Shown here: positions 42,408 to 52,009 of the stretch, piece after piece | Layout: the number at the start of each line of letters is the position of its first letter | Position numbering within the stretch: position 1 is the stretch's first letter | DNA from: Treponema phagedenis | Lineage (GTDB): Bacteria; Spirochaetota; Spirochaetia; Treponematales; Treponemataceae | Assembly (NCBI RefSeq): GCF_008153345.1 | Contig: NZ_CP042818.1 | Span: 1,612,001 to 1,676,000 of the forward strand | Direction of reading: 5' to 3' | Length of the DNA stretch: 64,000 nt | Translations under genes and position numbers: made by a program | Notes under the pieces: model-generated | The model's database searches: none | Seen by the model: only the letters and a program-made list of their open reading frames with translations | Told to the model about the DNA's origin: nothing

Positions 42408-42436
42408 TTGACTTTTTTAGCGAATATGCGGATATT
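42408..42436 (+). promoter_or_regulatory. lon promoter, probably leaderless
   Basis: TTGACT (42408-42413), 17 bases, GATATT (42431-42436). The ATG of lon starts 6 bases later, with no ribosome binding site in between, the same spacing as at pepT. No CIRCE-type heat-shock repeat is visible. Confidence 0.4.
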
Positions 42437-42442
42437 TATAGT

Positions 42443-44962
42443 ATGGGAAAAAATATTGATGTTGTCGAGAAGGACGAAAAAATGCTTGATGATACTGTAG
42501 ATCAGGAAATAAATGAGACAAGCATGGGAAAAGATAAAACACAAGAAGAAAAGGTAGTAAACGAGAAAGATACACCTAAAAAAGGTAAAAAAAAGGATAA
42601 AAAAGATCTTGTCTCCATTGATGAGTTGCTTCCGCCGAAGGTGCATGTTATTTCGCTGACCGGAAGACCTATTTATCCGGGGATTTTTACCCCTATTTTG
42701 GTAAACGAAACAGATGATATAAAATCAGTTGAAGAAGCATATAATGGAAGCGGTTTTATCGGTTTAAATCTTATTAAAGAAGAAACTCAAAATCCTTCTA
42801 TTTCCGATTTGTATGAGGTTGGCTGTGTTGCCAGAATTATTAAAAAAATAAATTTGCCTGACGGCGGATTAAACATTTTTATCTCTACGTTAAAACGCTA
42901 TCGAATTCGAAAAACGGTTAATGAATCAAAACCGATGGTTGCAGCGGTGCAATATCTTGATGATGAAGAAGAAAACACCATAGAAGTAAAAGCTTTGGTG
43001 CGGGGCCTTATCGGTGAAATGAAAGAGCTTTCAGAAAACAATCCTCTTTTTTCAGAAGAGATGCGCCTTAATATGATAAATATTGACCACCCCGGCAAGA
43101 TAGCGGATTTTATCGCAAGTATTTTGAACATCTCTAAAGAAGATCAACAAAAAATTTTGGAAATTCTCAATGTTCGCAAACGAATGGAAGAAGTTTTGAT
43201 TTACATCAAAAAAGAAAAAGATTTGCTTGAAGTGCAGCGGAAAATTCAAAATGATCTTGATAAACGAATAGAAAAAAATCAGCGCGAATATTTTTTACGG
43301 GAAGAGTTGAAATCTATTAAATCAGAGCTTGGCTTGGTAACCGATCCTAAACAGCGAGATGAGGATAAGTTTAGAAAACTCATAGACTCCTTTCATTTTG
43401 AGGGGGAGGTAAAAGAAACGGTGGAAAGCGAGTATGAGCGGCTTTGTATGACCGATCCGAATTCCCCGGAATATACGGTAAGTAAAAATTATTTGGAAAC
43501 TATCCTTGCGCTTCCTTGGAATGAACCTGAAAAAGAAGAATATGATTTAAAAACCGCACAAAAAATTCTTGATGAGGATCATTACGGACTTGAAGATGTA
43601 AAAAAGCGCATGATTGAATATCTTGCAGTACGGAAACTTCGCGGGGATACCAAGGGGTCGATAATTCTTTTTGTCGGACCTCCGGGAGTTGGAAAAACTT
43701 CAGTAGGAAAATCAATTGCCAGAAGTATGAATAAACCCTTTTTCCGTTTTTCAGTTGGCGGCATGAACGATGAGGCTGAAATAAAAGGACATCGCAGAAC
43801 CTATATCGGCGCTTTGCCGGGAAAAATTTTGCAGGGTTTAAAAGTGGTAAAAACAAAGGCTCCTGTTTTTATGATTGATGAGGTTGATAAAATCGGTAAC
43901 TCGGTACGAGGCGATCCCGCAAGTGCTTTGCTTGAAGTGCTTGACCCTGAACAAAATATTGCATTTAGGGATCACTACTTGGATCTGCCCTTTGATTTGT
44001 CGAATATTATGTTTATTCTGACGGCAAATACGACCGACACTATTCCCCGTCCGCTTTTGGATCGTGCCGAAGTTATTAAACTTTCAGGGTATATTGATAC
44101 CGAAAAAGCGGAGATTGCAAAGCGGCATTTAATTCCCAAAACTTTAAAGAAGAACGGATTACAGAAGTCCCAGGTACGGTATAATAAATCAGGATTGTTA
44201 TATCTTATCAATTCATATGCACGGGAAGCGGGAGTGCGTAACCTTGAAAAGAATCTTGATAAAATTCATCGCAAGCTTGCAACTCAGTTGGTGCTCGGTG
44301 AGCGAGAAACCAAGGATGTTTTTGTACCGACAAAAGAGAATCTGGAAAGTTTTCTTGGCAAACCGGTGTTCCGTGATGATGATATAAAAAAGGCAAGCAC
44401 GCCGGGAACAGCGGTTGGTCTTGCTTGGACAAGCTTAGGTGGCGACACTCTTTTAATTGAAGCAATTTCTACACAAGGAAAAGCAAGCTTTAAACTTACC
44501 GGACAGATGGGAAATGTTATGAAAGAATCTGCGGTGATTGCATGGTCATGGGTACGAAGCTATACAACGGAAAAACAACTTGTCGATCCTGATTGGTTTG
44601 AAAAGCATCAAGTGCATTTACATATTCCGGAAGGAGCAACTCCGAAAGACGGTCCGTCTGCGGGAATTACCATGACAGTAACGCTTTTATCCCTTTTAAC
44701 TCAGCAAACGATAAAACAAAATCTTGCAATGACAGGAGAGCTTTCATTGACCGGACAAGTGCTTGCAATCGGCGGCTTAAAAGAAAAAACCATAGCTGCC
44801 CGGCGAAACGGTATAAAAGAGATTATTATTCCGCATGCAAACTTGCGCGACCTTGAAGAAATCCCCGATCATATTAAAAAAGGAATCTCCTTCCATCCGG
44901 TAGAAACGATGGATGAAGTTGTCGCCCTTACCTTTGCAAAACAATTTGTACCGATGAAATAA
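42443..44962 (+). CDS. lon: ATP-dependent protease Lon
   Basis: An 839-residue LonA-type protease. After about 55 highly charged residues the LAN substrate-binding domain begins (HVISLTGRPIYPGI). The AAA+ module has Walker A GPPGVGKTS near 412 and Walker B VFMIDEVDKI. The protease domain has the catalytic Ser in KDGPSAGITM near 739 and Lys in IGGLKEKTIAA near 782. It degrades misfolded and regulatory proteins in the cytoplasm. The extra charged N terminus is unusual; if the ATG at 42443 is not used, the nearest later Met (MLDDTVD) would shorten it by 13 residues. Confidence 0.93.
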   Translation: MGKNIDVVEKDEKMLDDTVDQEINETSMGKDKTQEEKVVNEKDTPKKGKKKDKKDLVSIDELLPPKVHVISLTGRPIYPGIFTPILVNETDDIKSVEEAYNGSGFIGLNLIKEETQNPSISDLYEVGCVARIIKKINLPDGGLNIFISTLKRYRIRKTVNESKPMVAAVQYLDDEEENTIEVKALVRGLIGEMKELSENNPLFSEEMRLNMINIDHPGKIADFIASILNISKEDQQKILEILNVRKRMEEVLIYIKKEKDLLEVQRKIQNDLDKRIEKNQREYFLREELKSIKSELGLVTDPKQRDEDKFRKLIDSFHFEGEVKETVESEYERLCMTDPNSPEYTVSKNYLETILALPWNEPEKEEYDLKTAQKILDEDHYGLEDVKKRMIEYLAVRKLRGDTKGSIILFVGPPGVGKTSVGKSIARSMNKPFFRFSVGGMNDEAEIKGHRRTYIGALPGKILQGLKVVKTKAPVFMIDEVDKIGNSVRGDPASALLEVLDPEQNIAFRDHYLDLPFDLSNIMFILTANTTDTIPRPLLDRAEVIKLSGYIDTEKAEIAKRHLIPKTLKKNGLQKSQVRYNKSGLLYLINSYAREAGVRNLEKNLDKIHRKLATQLVLGERETKDVFVPTKENLESFLGKPVFRDDDIKKASTPGTAVGLAWTSLGGDTLLIEAISTQGKASFKLTGQMGNVMKESAVIAWSWVRSYTTEKQLVDPDWFEKHQVHLHIPEGATPKDGPSAGITMTVTLLSLLTQQTIKQNLAMTGELSLTGQVLAIGGLKEKTIAARRNGIKEIIIPHANLRDLEEIPDHIKKGISFHPVETMDEVVALTFAKQFVPMK

Positions 44963-45029
44963 CTCAAGGTTTGCAGAACAATACAAAAATCGGCTCAATA
45001 ATTATACGAATCATAAAAAATTTTATAAA

Positions 45030-45430
45030 AAGAGTCCCTGTTTAGTTTTTGCCGTCCATGGCAAAAACTAAACCACGAGTTTTAAAGCTTTGTAAATTAT
45101 CTTGCTTTAAAACGTCGCTTCTGTTTGGAACCACGGGCGTCCGTGCCCGTTCTGCTTTTGCTATCCGTGTCAAAAACTAACCCACGAGTTTTAAAAGCAC
45201 TTGGAAAAATTTGTGCTTTTAAAACATCGTTTCTGCGTGGAACCACGGGAGTCCGTGCCCGTTCTGATTTTGACATCCGTGTCAAAAACTAACCCACGAG
45301 TTTTAAAACTCCCTGTTATAAAAAAGAGTCCGACACGGCGCAACGGCGAATCCTTGGATTTTCTATCTTTGATTCGCCTACGGTGAGCAATTTATCATAG
45401 GGGTGCTGAAGCTGCATGCCTCCTGTTGCT
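45030..45430. repeat. Intergenic composite repeat between lon and IS3 copy 2
   Basis: Two tandem units contain GGAACCACGGGCGTCCGTGC (second: CGGGAGTCCG), the arms GTTTTAAAGC/GCTTTAAAAC and GTTTTAAAAGCAC/GTGCTTTTAAAAC, and TTTTTGCCGTCCATGGCAAAAA. They are the reverse orientation of the array at 37.6-38.0 kb. A GAGTCCGACACGGCGCAACG module follows, also found at 55.96 kb. Confidence 0.8.
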
Positions 45431-45520
45431 GTTCCGATAGGTATAAAAGTGGAAGGATATAATAAACGTACAGTCAAAAAAGCCCCTAAGGTATATAATA
45501 GGGAATAGTAGGAGGATACT

Positions 45521-45802
45521 ATGCGACGTTATAGTCAAGAATTTAAACAGCAGGCATTACAACTGTCTGATGAAATCGGCACAAAAGAAGCGGCGAAGAA
45601 TCTCGGTATTTCATACGGGACGCTGACTGATTGGCGAAAAACGAAAAATCGCTATAAAGCAAGCGACGGAGCTGCAACGGCAAAAGCTATCGTTTTGGAT
45701 GAGCGAGAGAGACAGCTCCAACGCGAAATCAAAGAGCTCAAAGAAGCCAACGAAATCTTGCAAGGCGCACTCGCTTTTTTCGTGAAGGGCTGGAAGAAGT
45801 GA
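45521..45802 (+). CDS. IS3-family transposase OrfA (copy 2)
   Basis: Identical to the OrfA at 7190-7471 except for Ala in place of Val at residue 25. The helix-turn-helix (ISYGTLTDWRKTKNRY) and zipper helix are intact, and AGGAGG precedes the ATG. The stop overlaps the orfB GTG. Insertion in spirochaete-type DNA shows that the element is mobile in this host and not only a passenger of the island. Confidence 0.9.
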   Translation: MRRYSQEFKQQALQLSDEIGTKEAAKNLGISYGTLTDWRKTKNRYKASDGAATAKAIVLDERERQLQREIKELKEANEILQGALAFFVKGWKK

Positions 45803-46716
45803 AAAAAAGCACTATCTTTGCATATATTTTTTACACGTATGAAAATGCCGACGGCAAAAAAAGCCATCCGGTTTTGTCGATATGCAAAGCGTTAGGCGTC
45901 AGCGAAAGAGGCTATTACAAATGGAAACAAAATCGTAATAAACCGAAACGCTGGCAGCTTCTTCTGGCCGAAATACATAAGATTATCGAGGAAGATTATT
46001 ACAATGATAATTATGGCGTTGTGCGAATGGTGAGCGCTCTTAAGCAGCGAGGCAATCCCAAGTCGTATGCGACGGTACGAAATGCCATGAAAAAGGGAAA
46101 TCTCCTGCATGAAAGCCGCAGAAGTCCTGACGGACTTACCAAAGCGGATAAAAAAGCGCAACGACCTGAAAATTTAGTAAAGCGAAACTTTTATGCATCA
46201 GAACCGGATACACTCTACTTCACGGACATAACAGAAGTTCCCTGCGCTGACGGAAAATTATACATCTGTCCGATGTTCGATGCCTGTGGCGGAGAGATTG
46301 TCTCGCTTGCGATGGATAGTAATATGAAAAAAGAGTTGTGCATACGAGCACTAACCGAAGCGTTTGAAATGAGGCAGCCTGGAGCCGGAGTCATAGTTCA
46401 CAGTGATGCCGGAGGCCAATTTACAAGCATAGCGTATAAACAAACGCTTAGAAAATTCAGAGCTATCCAAAGCATGAGTGATGTTGGAAAATGTTATGAC
46501 AATGCGCGCATGGAAAGTTTTTTTGCAACACTAAAGAAAGAACTTTTATATAGAATCGATACAACAAAGATGATGCGGGAACAAGTGAAAACGCTTGTAT
46601 GGCAATACACCATGGTCTATTACAACCGGAAAAGAATCAGTACGGTCAATGAGGATGGTTTACCGCCGACACTGTATCGGCTGAAAGTCACAAAGAAAAA
46701 GAATGGAGTGGCTTGA
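45799..46716 (+). CDS. IS3-family transposase OrfB (copy 2)
   Basis: A 305-residue DDE transposase with LYFTDITEVP, VIVHSDAGGQF and DNARMESFFATLKKE. The Gly in AGGQF replaces the Ser of copy 1, next to the second catalytic Asp, and a few other residues differ (LRKFRA, MMREQVKTL). None affects the catalytic acids. It starts at the GTG overlapping the orfA stop. Confidence 0.9.
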   Translation: MKKSTIFAYIFYTYENADGKKSHPVLSICKALGVSERGYYKWKQNRNKPKRWQLLLAEIHKIIEEDYYNDNYGVVRMVSALKQRGNPKSYATVRNAMKKGNLLHESRRSPDGLTKADKKAQRPENLVKRNFYASEPDTLYFTDITEVPCADGKLYICPMFDACGGEIVSLAMDSNMKKELCIRALTEAFEMRQPGAGVIVHSDAGGQFTSIAYKQTLRKFRAIQSMSDVGKCYDNARMESFFATLKKELLYRIDTTKMMREQVKTLVWQYTMVYYNRKRISTVNEDGLPPTLYRLKVTKKKNGVA

Positions 46717-46809
46717 ACATACATTTAGGGGATAAAAATACTGAACTGATATTGACATTTCCAAAGCGACTTAATTACAAAACACCACACGATGTATATC
46801 GGTCGGAGG

Positions 46810-47406
46810 TTATTTTTCAGTTTGTTGTAGTAGGGCAGAGTAGGGGCGGGGTTCTATGTCTTTTTCAGACAGCCCGAGTTGCGTGAAAAAATGTTTAATA
46901 AATTGTTTTGCTTTTTCTATAAGTGATGGACTACATTCTGTCTGTGGAATGAGTATTTCTATTTCGATGAAATCCCCAAGAGGGGGAATGTTTGACAGTT
47001 CGACATGAAGGGGATAGGTTTTTCCTTCAAGTACACAGGGGATTTTAGAGGTAAAAGATTGTGTGTGTTTTTCTTTTGTCAATTTGCGGGTAAAGCCGAT
47101 GTTTTGCAATAGCAGGGTGAAGGCGGCAAGACTTTGCGGGAAAAGTTCAAACTCAAGTTCGGTATTAACCTCAATATTGTCTTCGATTTTTTTTTCTTTT
47201 TGGGTAATGAATACATGCTGCGGCGTACCGGTTGATTCCTGTACGCGTATTCTAATGCACTGCGTTTTTAAACACCAATACGAATCTTTTTTTATATATG
47301 CGGTGTTGAATTTCGCATTGTGCAGAATTTTTAAGCGCATATCTTCGCGATCATGCACTCGTGCTTTTAATTCAATTTCCTGCATTTTAGATTGACGTTG
47401 CTTCAC
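46810..47406 (-). CDS. CYTH-domain protein (class IV adenylate cyclase/ThTPase-like)
   Basis: A protein of about 190 residues with the ExExK motif as MQEIELKARV at its start, followed by HNAKFNTAYIKKDSYW, IRIRVQE, FITQKEKKIEDN and ELEFELFP, the alternating basic and acidic strands of the triphosphate tunnel fold. Members act on triphosphates, as adenylate cyclase (CyaB) or thiamine triphosphatase; which applies here is open. The first codon is a GTG overlapping the rsuA-type stop (GTGA); the ATG at 47385 would put the motif at the very N terminus. Coupled to the pseudouridine synthase gene. Confidence 0.8.
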   Translation of the reverse strand: MKQRQSKMQEIELKARVHDREDMRLKILHNAKFNTAYIKKDSYWCLKTQCIRIRVQESTGTPQHVFITQKEKKIEDNIEVNTELEFELFPQSLAAFTLLLQNIGFTRKLTKEKHTQSFTSKIPCVLEGKTYPLHVELSNIPPLGDFIEIEILIPQTECSPSLIEKAKQFIKHFFTQLGLSEKDIEPRPYSALLQQTEK

Positions 47407-48182
47407 TGTTTTAAATCCGGTGTTAGTTTTTGTTTACTCTTATGCGCCGCAGCATTTCGATAGAGTAGGGTAATCTCTTCCGAGGTAAGTTCTCTGCAAT
47501 TTCCGGCTGCAAGGGACGGGTCAAGTTCCAGCCCCGCCATGCTCACCCGTTTAAGATACGTGAGTTTAACACCAAACGCAGTGCACATTTTTTTTATCTG
47601 GTGATATTTACCTTCGGTGATATGTATTAAAAAAGCTTGTGCATTTTTGGTGTGTATGTTTTCGGTTAGTTCAAGGGCTGCCGGCAAGCAGGTGTATCCT
47701 GTGTGTAGCAGAATTCCTTGTGCAAGTTTTTCGGTAAAATTATGTATCTCGGTTTCGGTAAGCGGGCGTTCAAGCTCAAGGTAATAGGTTTTTACACAGT
47801 TTGACTTCGGTGCGGTTATTGAATGGGTTAAGTTTCCATCATTGGTAATTATCAGTAAGCCTTCGGTGTCAATATCCAGCCTGCCGATAGGGAATAAATC
47901 CATCGCATTAAATGGAGCGGGCAAGAAGTCCATTACCGTTTTATGGATCGGGTCTTTAGTTGAGCTAACACAGCCGGCAGGTTTATGCAGCATTATGTAA
48001 ACGGAAGTGCGTAATTGTACCGAAATCCCGTTTACGGTAAAGGTATCCTTTGTAGGGTCTATGTGCTGCGCAGGATTGATGCAGCGTACGCCGTTAATAC
48101 AGCAATTGTTTTTTTTCAAAAAAACTCGCACATCCTTTCTTGAACCGTATCCGTTACTTGCTAATATCTTATCAACTCTCAT
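47403..48182 (-). CDS. RsuA/RluB-family pseudouridine synthase
   Basis: A 259-residue enzyme with an N-terminal S4 RNA-binding domain (MRVDKILASNGYGSRKDVRV) and the catalytic motif GRLDIDTEGLLIITNDG near residue 102, whose Asp attacks uridine. Further typical stretches are YIMLHKPAGCVSSTKD and EGKYHQIKKMCTAFG. It modifies uridine in ribosomal RNA, probably U516 of 16S rRNA if a true RsuA, but the RluB/RluE types cannot be separated here. It is the first gene of a leftward pair with the CYTH gene. Confidence 0.88.
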   Translation of the reverse strand: MRVDKILASNGYGSRKDVRVFLKKNNCCINGVRCINPAQHIDPTKDTFTVNGISVQLRTSVYIMLHKPAGCVSSTKDPIHKTVMDFLPAPFNAMDLFPIGRLDIDTEGLLIITNDGNLTHSITAPKSNCVKTYYLELERPLTETEIHNFTEKLAQGILLHTGYTCLPAALELTENIHTKNAQAFLIHITEGKYHQIKKMCTAFGVKLTYLKRVSMAGLELDPSLAAGNCRELTSEEITLLYRNAAAHKSKQKLTPDLKQ

Positions 48183-48244
48183 CGTTATTTAAAAAAAAGT
48201 TTCTCAGTGATTTTTATTTTCCCCGTACTGCATGGCTACATAGC

Positions 48245-51094
48245 TTATTGAAAATTAGAAAGGTACGCATGGAGTCTTTTGTCCATACCGACTGTAATTA
48301 ACTCCTTAATACCATCACCATCGATATCGATGAGTCCCGCATTTCCTGTTCCCTCAACAGGGAAACCTTGCACCGGCGCCAAATCGCCAAAGTACGCATA
48401 AAGCGCATTGCCGCCGCCTGAAACCAGTACTTCTTCTTTGCCGTCCTGATTAAGATCTAAAAGCGTCATACAGTAATCATCTGCGATGCCGCCTTTGAGT
48501 GGAATAGAATCTTGAATTGAACCGCTTTCATCTATTTTCCATAAAAAACCTTCATTGGAAATAAGATAAAAGCAGCGATGTGTTTTAGAATATACCGGTG
48601 GAATTTTACAAACCGCATTGACTGTGAGCTCAAAGCCGGCAGTATCAGTTTGGTCAAGCGGGGTTAGGCGTACCTGACCATCTTCGGTAACAATAAACAA
48701 CATCGCTTTGTTTTTGTTATTTCTGATTACAAGAGGTTGTACGGCGGTTATTGCGGCTGCCGGAATTGGCCAGCCGTCTATGATGTTGCCTTGCTTGTCA
48801 AATAAATAAATAGAACTTTCAAAAGAGCGCGGAATTGCCGCAATATAATTTTCAAAGCAGACGGGGCTTGCTTTCATTTTGCTGTGCATTGGCTGAGAGC
48901 GCAGTATTTCTCCTGTTTCATGGATGAATAATAATTCAGCCTCTTTTTGCAAAGGAACAATGAGCATGTCGTCAAATGCGGCAGGGGCAGCGGCAAACTT
49001 TTCTCCGGTCATCAAAGGAAACGGAGCTGCGGGATGCAGGTTTTGATTAAACTTATATACGCTTCCCGCAGCAGAGCTGGCCCAAAGAGAGGTTATTTTT
49101 TCTCCTTTCATTACCGCTGAAATTCCTGCGGTGCCGTCAAGCGGTAAGGTATCTAGCAAGGCATTTGACAGATTCATATTGCAAATATTTTTTCCGGATG
49201 CCCATAGAGCGCGCGGCGTGTTTTGCGCATCTCTTCCTATAATTAGAGGAGAATCGGGAGATGTGGGTAAGGTAATCGGGAAGCCCACTATTTCTGTTAA
49301 TGACTTTGCATCGCTTTGGCGAGCTGAAAGTTCAAGTGTAATAGTATTGTCTGCAGAAAATGTAAGGGAAGCGATACCCCGTCCATACATTTTTAATACC
49401 GATTGCAGAGAATCACTTCCTTTTAAAAAGAAAGGAATGCTTCTTTCGAGGGTATAATAAATCAATGTAGATGTTTCCGGTGTTGTGTTAAGGATTTCTT
49501 TCCATTTTTGTGTTTTTACTAAGAGCTTGCCTTCATCACTTTCCCTTTGTGTAAGTCGTAACGCTTCCGCACTGGTGGATAAATAAATAAACCCATCCTT
49601 AATAAGATAAAAGGGCTGAACCAACTCTATTTTAAACAAACGCAACAGTCCGCTAAGCCATGCGGGAAAAACAATCCGAGGAATACGCACCCCGTCAACT
49701 ACCGCGGATATATCCTGATTAACTAATATTGATTTATAAATGCGTTCAAGCGATTGTTTGCACGCCTTTTCATCCTTGACAGCAATAAAAAATACCGGTG
49801 CGCGCACATTTTCGCAGGCAAAAACTCCTAATTCGTCTCCCATCCATGAGAATAAAAGTTGCTCAATATTCTGCCCAAAAGCAAATCGTGCCGCCTTGTC
49901 CGCTTTTTTATATGCGGCTATGATATCTTTCTCTAAGAAAGGCTCAAAATTATTCCATAAGAATTGAGGCTCGCCAAGATTGAGCAGGGAATAATAAGCA
50001 ACGGATGATGGAAGCTTGGCAAGAATCGCAGGAATATGGGATTTTCTTTGTAATAACGCCTGAACATTTTGGTTATCACTTTTCCATGATGTATGGACAG
50101 ACACGTTTATTGACTCATCCTCAATTGATAAATCGGCAACAGATACGGCGGGAAAAGTCATTTCCTTTTTGAGTCCGGCAATATAGGTATTTTGCTCACC
50201 GAGTTTTTCGATAAGGTGATTTGCATCGGTTAAAAAACGCAGGGTTGTATCGGAGCCTGTATGGAGGGTTTTTGCAAGCCGCCTTATTTCCTTATTTTGC
50301 ACCTGGACAAAAGCGCTGTCAAAAAGCTCATAGGAGTTTGCCGCTATGATAAGATTTTTATGCAAACCGATATAGAGTTTTTCTTTTTGTGAAAGTGTAT
50401 ACTCCCAATAGCTATGCTTACCGTCATTTTGCCATTGCATTTCTTCAATCGGGTTTTCCAAATCCGGATAAAGTTTGCGTATAAGCGGAAGAAAGGGCGT
50501 GAGTACGGAGCGTATTCCGATGTCCGCAATACCAAGCATTGATCCGTCGGCATAACGCGCTACATCAAGGCGGATATTGGCAAGTCGTAAAAAACTCTTT
50601 GAACGAAAAAAAGGATTTGAGCGTAAAGAACGCACTGTGCCGCGCAGAGAAGCATTGTTTTTATCTTGTAAGAATACATCAATTGCTTTTAGATGCAATA
50701 CCTTTTGGGTAAAAGATCCGATTGAAGGGATGCTGACATAAGAAGTAAATTTCTCCGGAAAATGCGCTACCGGATCTGTTCTGTTGATTAAAGAAAAAAT
50801 CACCAAGCCTGTAAGTAGAATAAAAAGAGCTGCAAAAATAATCCCCAGCGTTTTAAAGAGTGTAAAGAAAAAACCTCTCTTTTTCTTATTTTTAGTTTTT
50901 CCGCCGTGGTACTCGGTTTGAATATTGTTTTTTTCCTCACCGAGCTCCTCTGCGTTTTTATGAGTATTTGTTTGTACATGAGAGTTCGCAGTTGTATTTT
51001 CATGTGCAAGCATTGCCTCATCGTGGCAAGTGTTCATAGATTCGTTTTCAGCGGATTCTAAATGTTCTGTTTGATTATTTTTTTCTGTGGTCAT
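48245..51094 (-). CDS. 949-residue membrane-anchored protein with C-terminal FG-GAP-like repeats
   Basis: The first 75 residues are polar and lie before one membrane helix (LGIIFAALFILLTGLVIFSL), so most of the chain should face the periplasm. Residues about 100-560 resemble DUF3352-type proteins in layout, with no motif I can name. From about residue 620 there is a beta-propeller-like part; its last repeats carry DLNQDGKEEVLVSG and DIDGDGIKELITVG, calcium-binding-like FG-GAP/VCBS patterns. GGGAG lies 6 bases before the ATG. It looks like a Treponema-type conserved protein; its role is unknown. Confidence 0.65.
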   Translation of the reverse strand: MTTEKNNQTEHLESAENESMNTCHDEAMLAHENTTANSHVQTNTHKNAEELGEEKNNIQTEYHGGKTKNKKKRGFFFTLFKTLGIIFAALFILLTGLVIFSLINRTDPVAHFPEKFTSYVSIPSIGSFTQKVLHLKAIDVFLQDKNNASLRGTVRSLRSNPFFRSKSFLRLANIRLDVARYADGSMLGIADIGIRSVLTPFLPLIRKLYPDLENPIEEMQWQNDGKHSYWEYTLSQKEKLYIGLHKNLIIAANSYELFDSAFVQVQNKEIRRLAKTLHTGSDTTLRFLTDANHLIEKLGEQNTYIAGLKKEMTFPAVSVADLSIEDESINVSVHTSWKSDNQNVQALLQRKSHIPAILAKLPSSVAYYSLLNLGEPQFLWNNFEPFLEKDIIAAYKKADKAARFAFGQNIEQLLFSWMGDELGVFACENVRAPVFFIAVKDEKACKQSLERIYKSILVNQDISAVVDGVRIPRIVFPAWLSGLLRLFKIELVQPFYLIKDGFIYLSTSAEALRLTQRESDEGKLLVKTQKWKEILNTTPETSTLIYYTLERSIPFFLKGSDSLQSVLKMYGRGIASLTFSADNTITLELSARQSDAKSLTEIVGFPITLPTSPDSPLIIGRDAQNTPRALWASGKNICNMNLSNALLDTLPLDGTAGISAVMKGEKITSLWASSAAGSVYKFNQNLHPAAPFPLMTGEKFAAAPAAFDDMLIVPLQKEAELLFIHETGEILRSQPMHSKMKASPVCFENYIAAIPRSFESSIYLFDKQGNIIDGWPIPAAAITAVQPLVIRNNKNKAMLFIVTEDGQVRLTPLDQTDTAGFELTVNAVCKIPPVYSKTHRCFYLISNEGFLWKIDESGSIQDSIPLKGGIADDYCMTLLDLNQDGKEEVLVSGGGNALYAYFGDLAPVQGFPVEGTGNAGLIDIDGDGIKELITVGMDKRLHAYLSNFQ

Positions 51095-51255
51095 AGTATA
51101 CTCCCTCTAAGTTCCTTCGGGAAGAAATATTTTTGCATTTTATTTATAAAACATAAAAAGAATAAAATATTTTCTTTTTCTATGCAATAGAGGAGATAAA
51201 ATATTTTATCGTTAAACCGAATTTCACACTTCATCGAAACAAGTATTTAAAAGTT

Positions 51256-51708
51256 TTATTCCAACCAAAATATCTTATCAGGAGCTTTTTCTTGTAAGAA
51301 AATCTTTTTATACCGACCGGACGGTTCAACACGAATATCATCGGGAAAATAACCGGTATGCAAAAACCAGACAACATCAAGGAGGTCATCAAAAGAGTCC
51401 GAATAAGCATATCGATAATACAGCTGCGCATCTTCAAGAAGTTTTTTCCTTTCAGGATCTGTCCCTACATCGGGATCAATCGCCGCGCGAATATTACTGC
51501 GCAAGCCTCCGTACCATGCATGAGTAACAGAAAGCAAATTCAGTTTTTTAGACTCATCCATTCGATAAAGCTCGTATAAGCCGGCAATCGATGGAACAGC
51601 GGTAGATATTTTATATTTATCCGCTTTTACAAGCGGCGACCAGGTGAGGATATAATATGCGTTTCCCTTATGCTCTTGTTTTATTATAGAAGGGTTCATT
51701 TCAAACAT
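51256..51708 (-). CDS. Conserved hypothetical protein (150 residues)
   Basis: A soluble protein with no signal peptide. It starts [20 protein letters not shown], has [20 protein letters not shown] in the middle, and [18 protein letters not shown] followed by many aromatic residues ([20 protein letters not shown]). I do not recognise the family; it looks like a Treponema-type gene by base composition. It lies alone between the large surface-type gene and tRNA-Leu; the start could also be the Met at codon 4. The gap 51095-51255 is AT-rich and contains no gene. Confidence 0.6.
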   Translation of the reverse strand: MFEMNPSIIKQEHKGNAYYILTWSPLVKADKYKISTAVPSIAGLYELYRMDESKKLNLLSVTHAWYGGLRSNIRAAIDPDVGTDPERKKLLEDAQLYYRYAYSDSFDDLLDVVWFLHTGYFPDDIRVEPSGRYKKIFLQEKAPDKIFWLE

Positions 51709-51799
51709 GGAAACAAGTATACCGTATTTATAAAAAAATGCCTATTGTTTTATATGACGCTGATCGTAAAATTAAGTTGTAAATTTTAGATTCTCCATC

Positions 51800-51827
51800 T
51801 TGACTTTTTTCCTTATTTTGATATAAT
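51800..51827 (+). promoter_or_regulatory. Promoter of tRNA-Leu
   Basis: TTGACT (51800-51805), 16 bases, TATAAT (51822-51827), with the tRNA starting 18 bases later. Confidence 0.65.
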
Positions 51828-51845
51828 ACCTCCTGTTTTCTACCT

Positions 51846-51927
51846 GCGGCGATGGTGGAATTGGTAGACACGCTAGCTTGAGGTGCTAGTGCCGCGAGGC
51901 ATGCTGGTTCAAGTCCAGTTCGCCGCA
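51846..51927 (+). tRNA. tRNA-Leu (anticodon GAG)
   Basis: The acceptor stem GCGGCGA pairs with TCGCCGC, the D-arm region is GGAATTGGTAGACAC, the anticodon stem-loop is GCTAGCTTGAGGTGCTAGT with anticodon GAG, there is a class II variable arm (GCCGCGAGGC region), and the T-arm is GGTTCAAGTCC. The 3' CCA is not encoded. Confidence 0.93.
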
Positions 51928-51930
51928 AAA

Positions 51931-51958
51931 AGCTCCGAAAAATTCGGAGCTTTTTTTT
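51931..51958 (+). terminator. Terminator after tRNA-Leu
   Basis: AGCTCCGAA and TTCGGAGCT pair around a 3-base loop and are followed by eight T. Confidence 0.9.
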
Positions 51959-52009
51959 ATTTCCGCTTATATTGTACGCCGTATCATAATTTCTAATATT
52001 CTTGCTAAA

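Larger units (their letters stand above)
45450..46763 (+). mobile_element. IS3-family insertion sequence, copy 2 (AAG target duplication)
   Basis: 1314 bases, the same length as copy 1, with TGGAAGGATA and ATTTCCA ends. AAG flanks both sides (45447-45449 and 46764-46766), a 3-base target duplication that shows simple insertion. It landed in an intergenic repeat. Both orfs are intact. Confidence 0.93.

Noticed and set aside
42288-42500. 70-codon plus-strand frame overlapping the lon start
   Set aside because: It runs through the intergenic repeat and the lon promoter in another frame.
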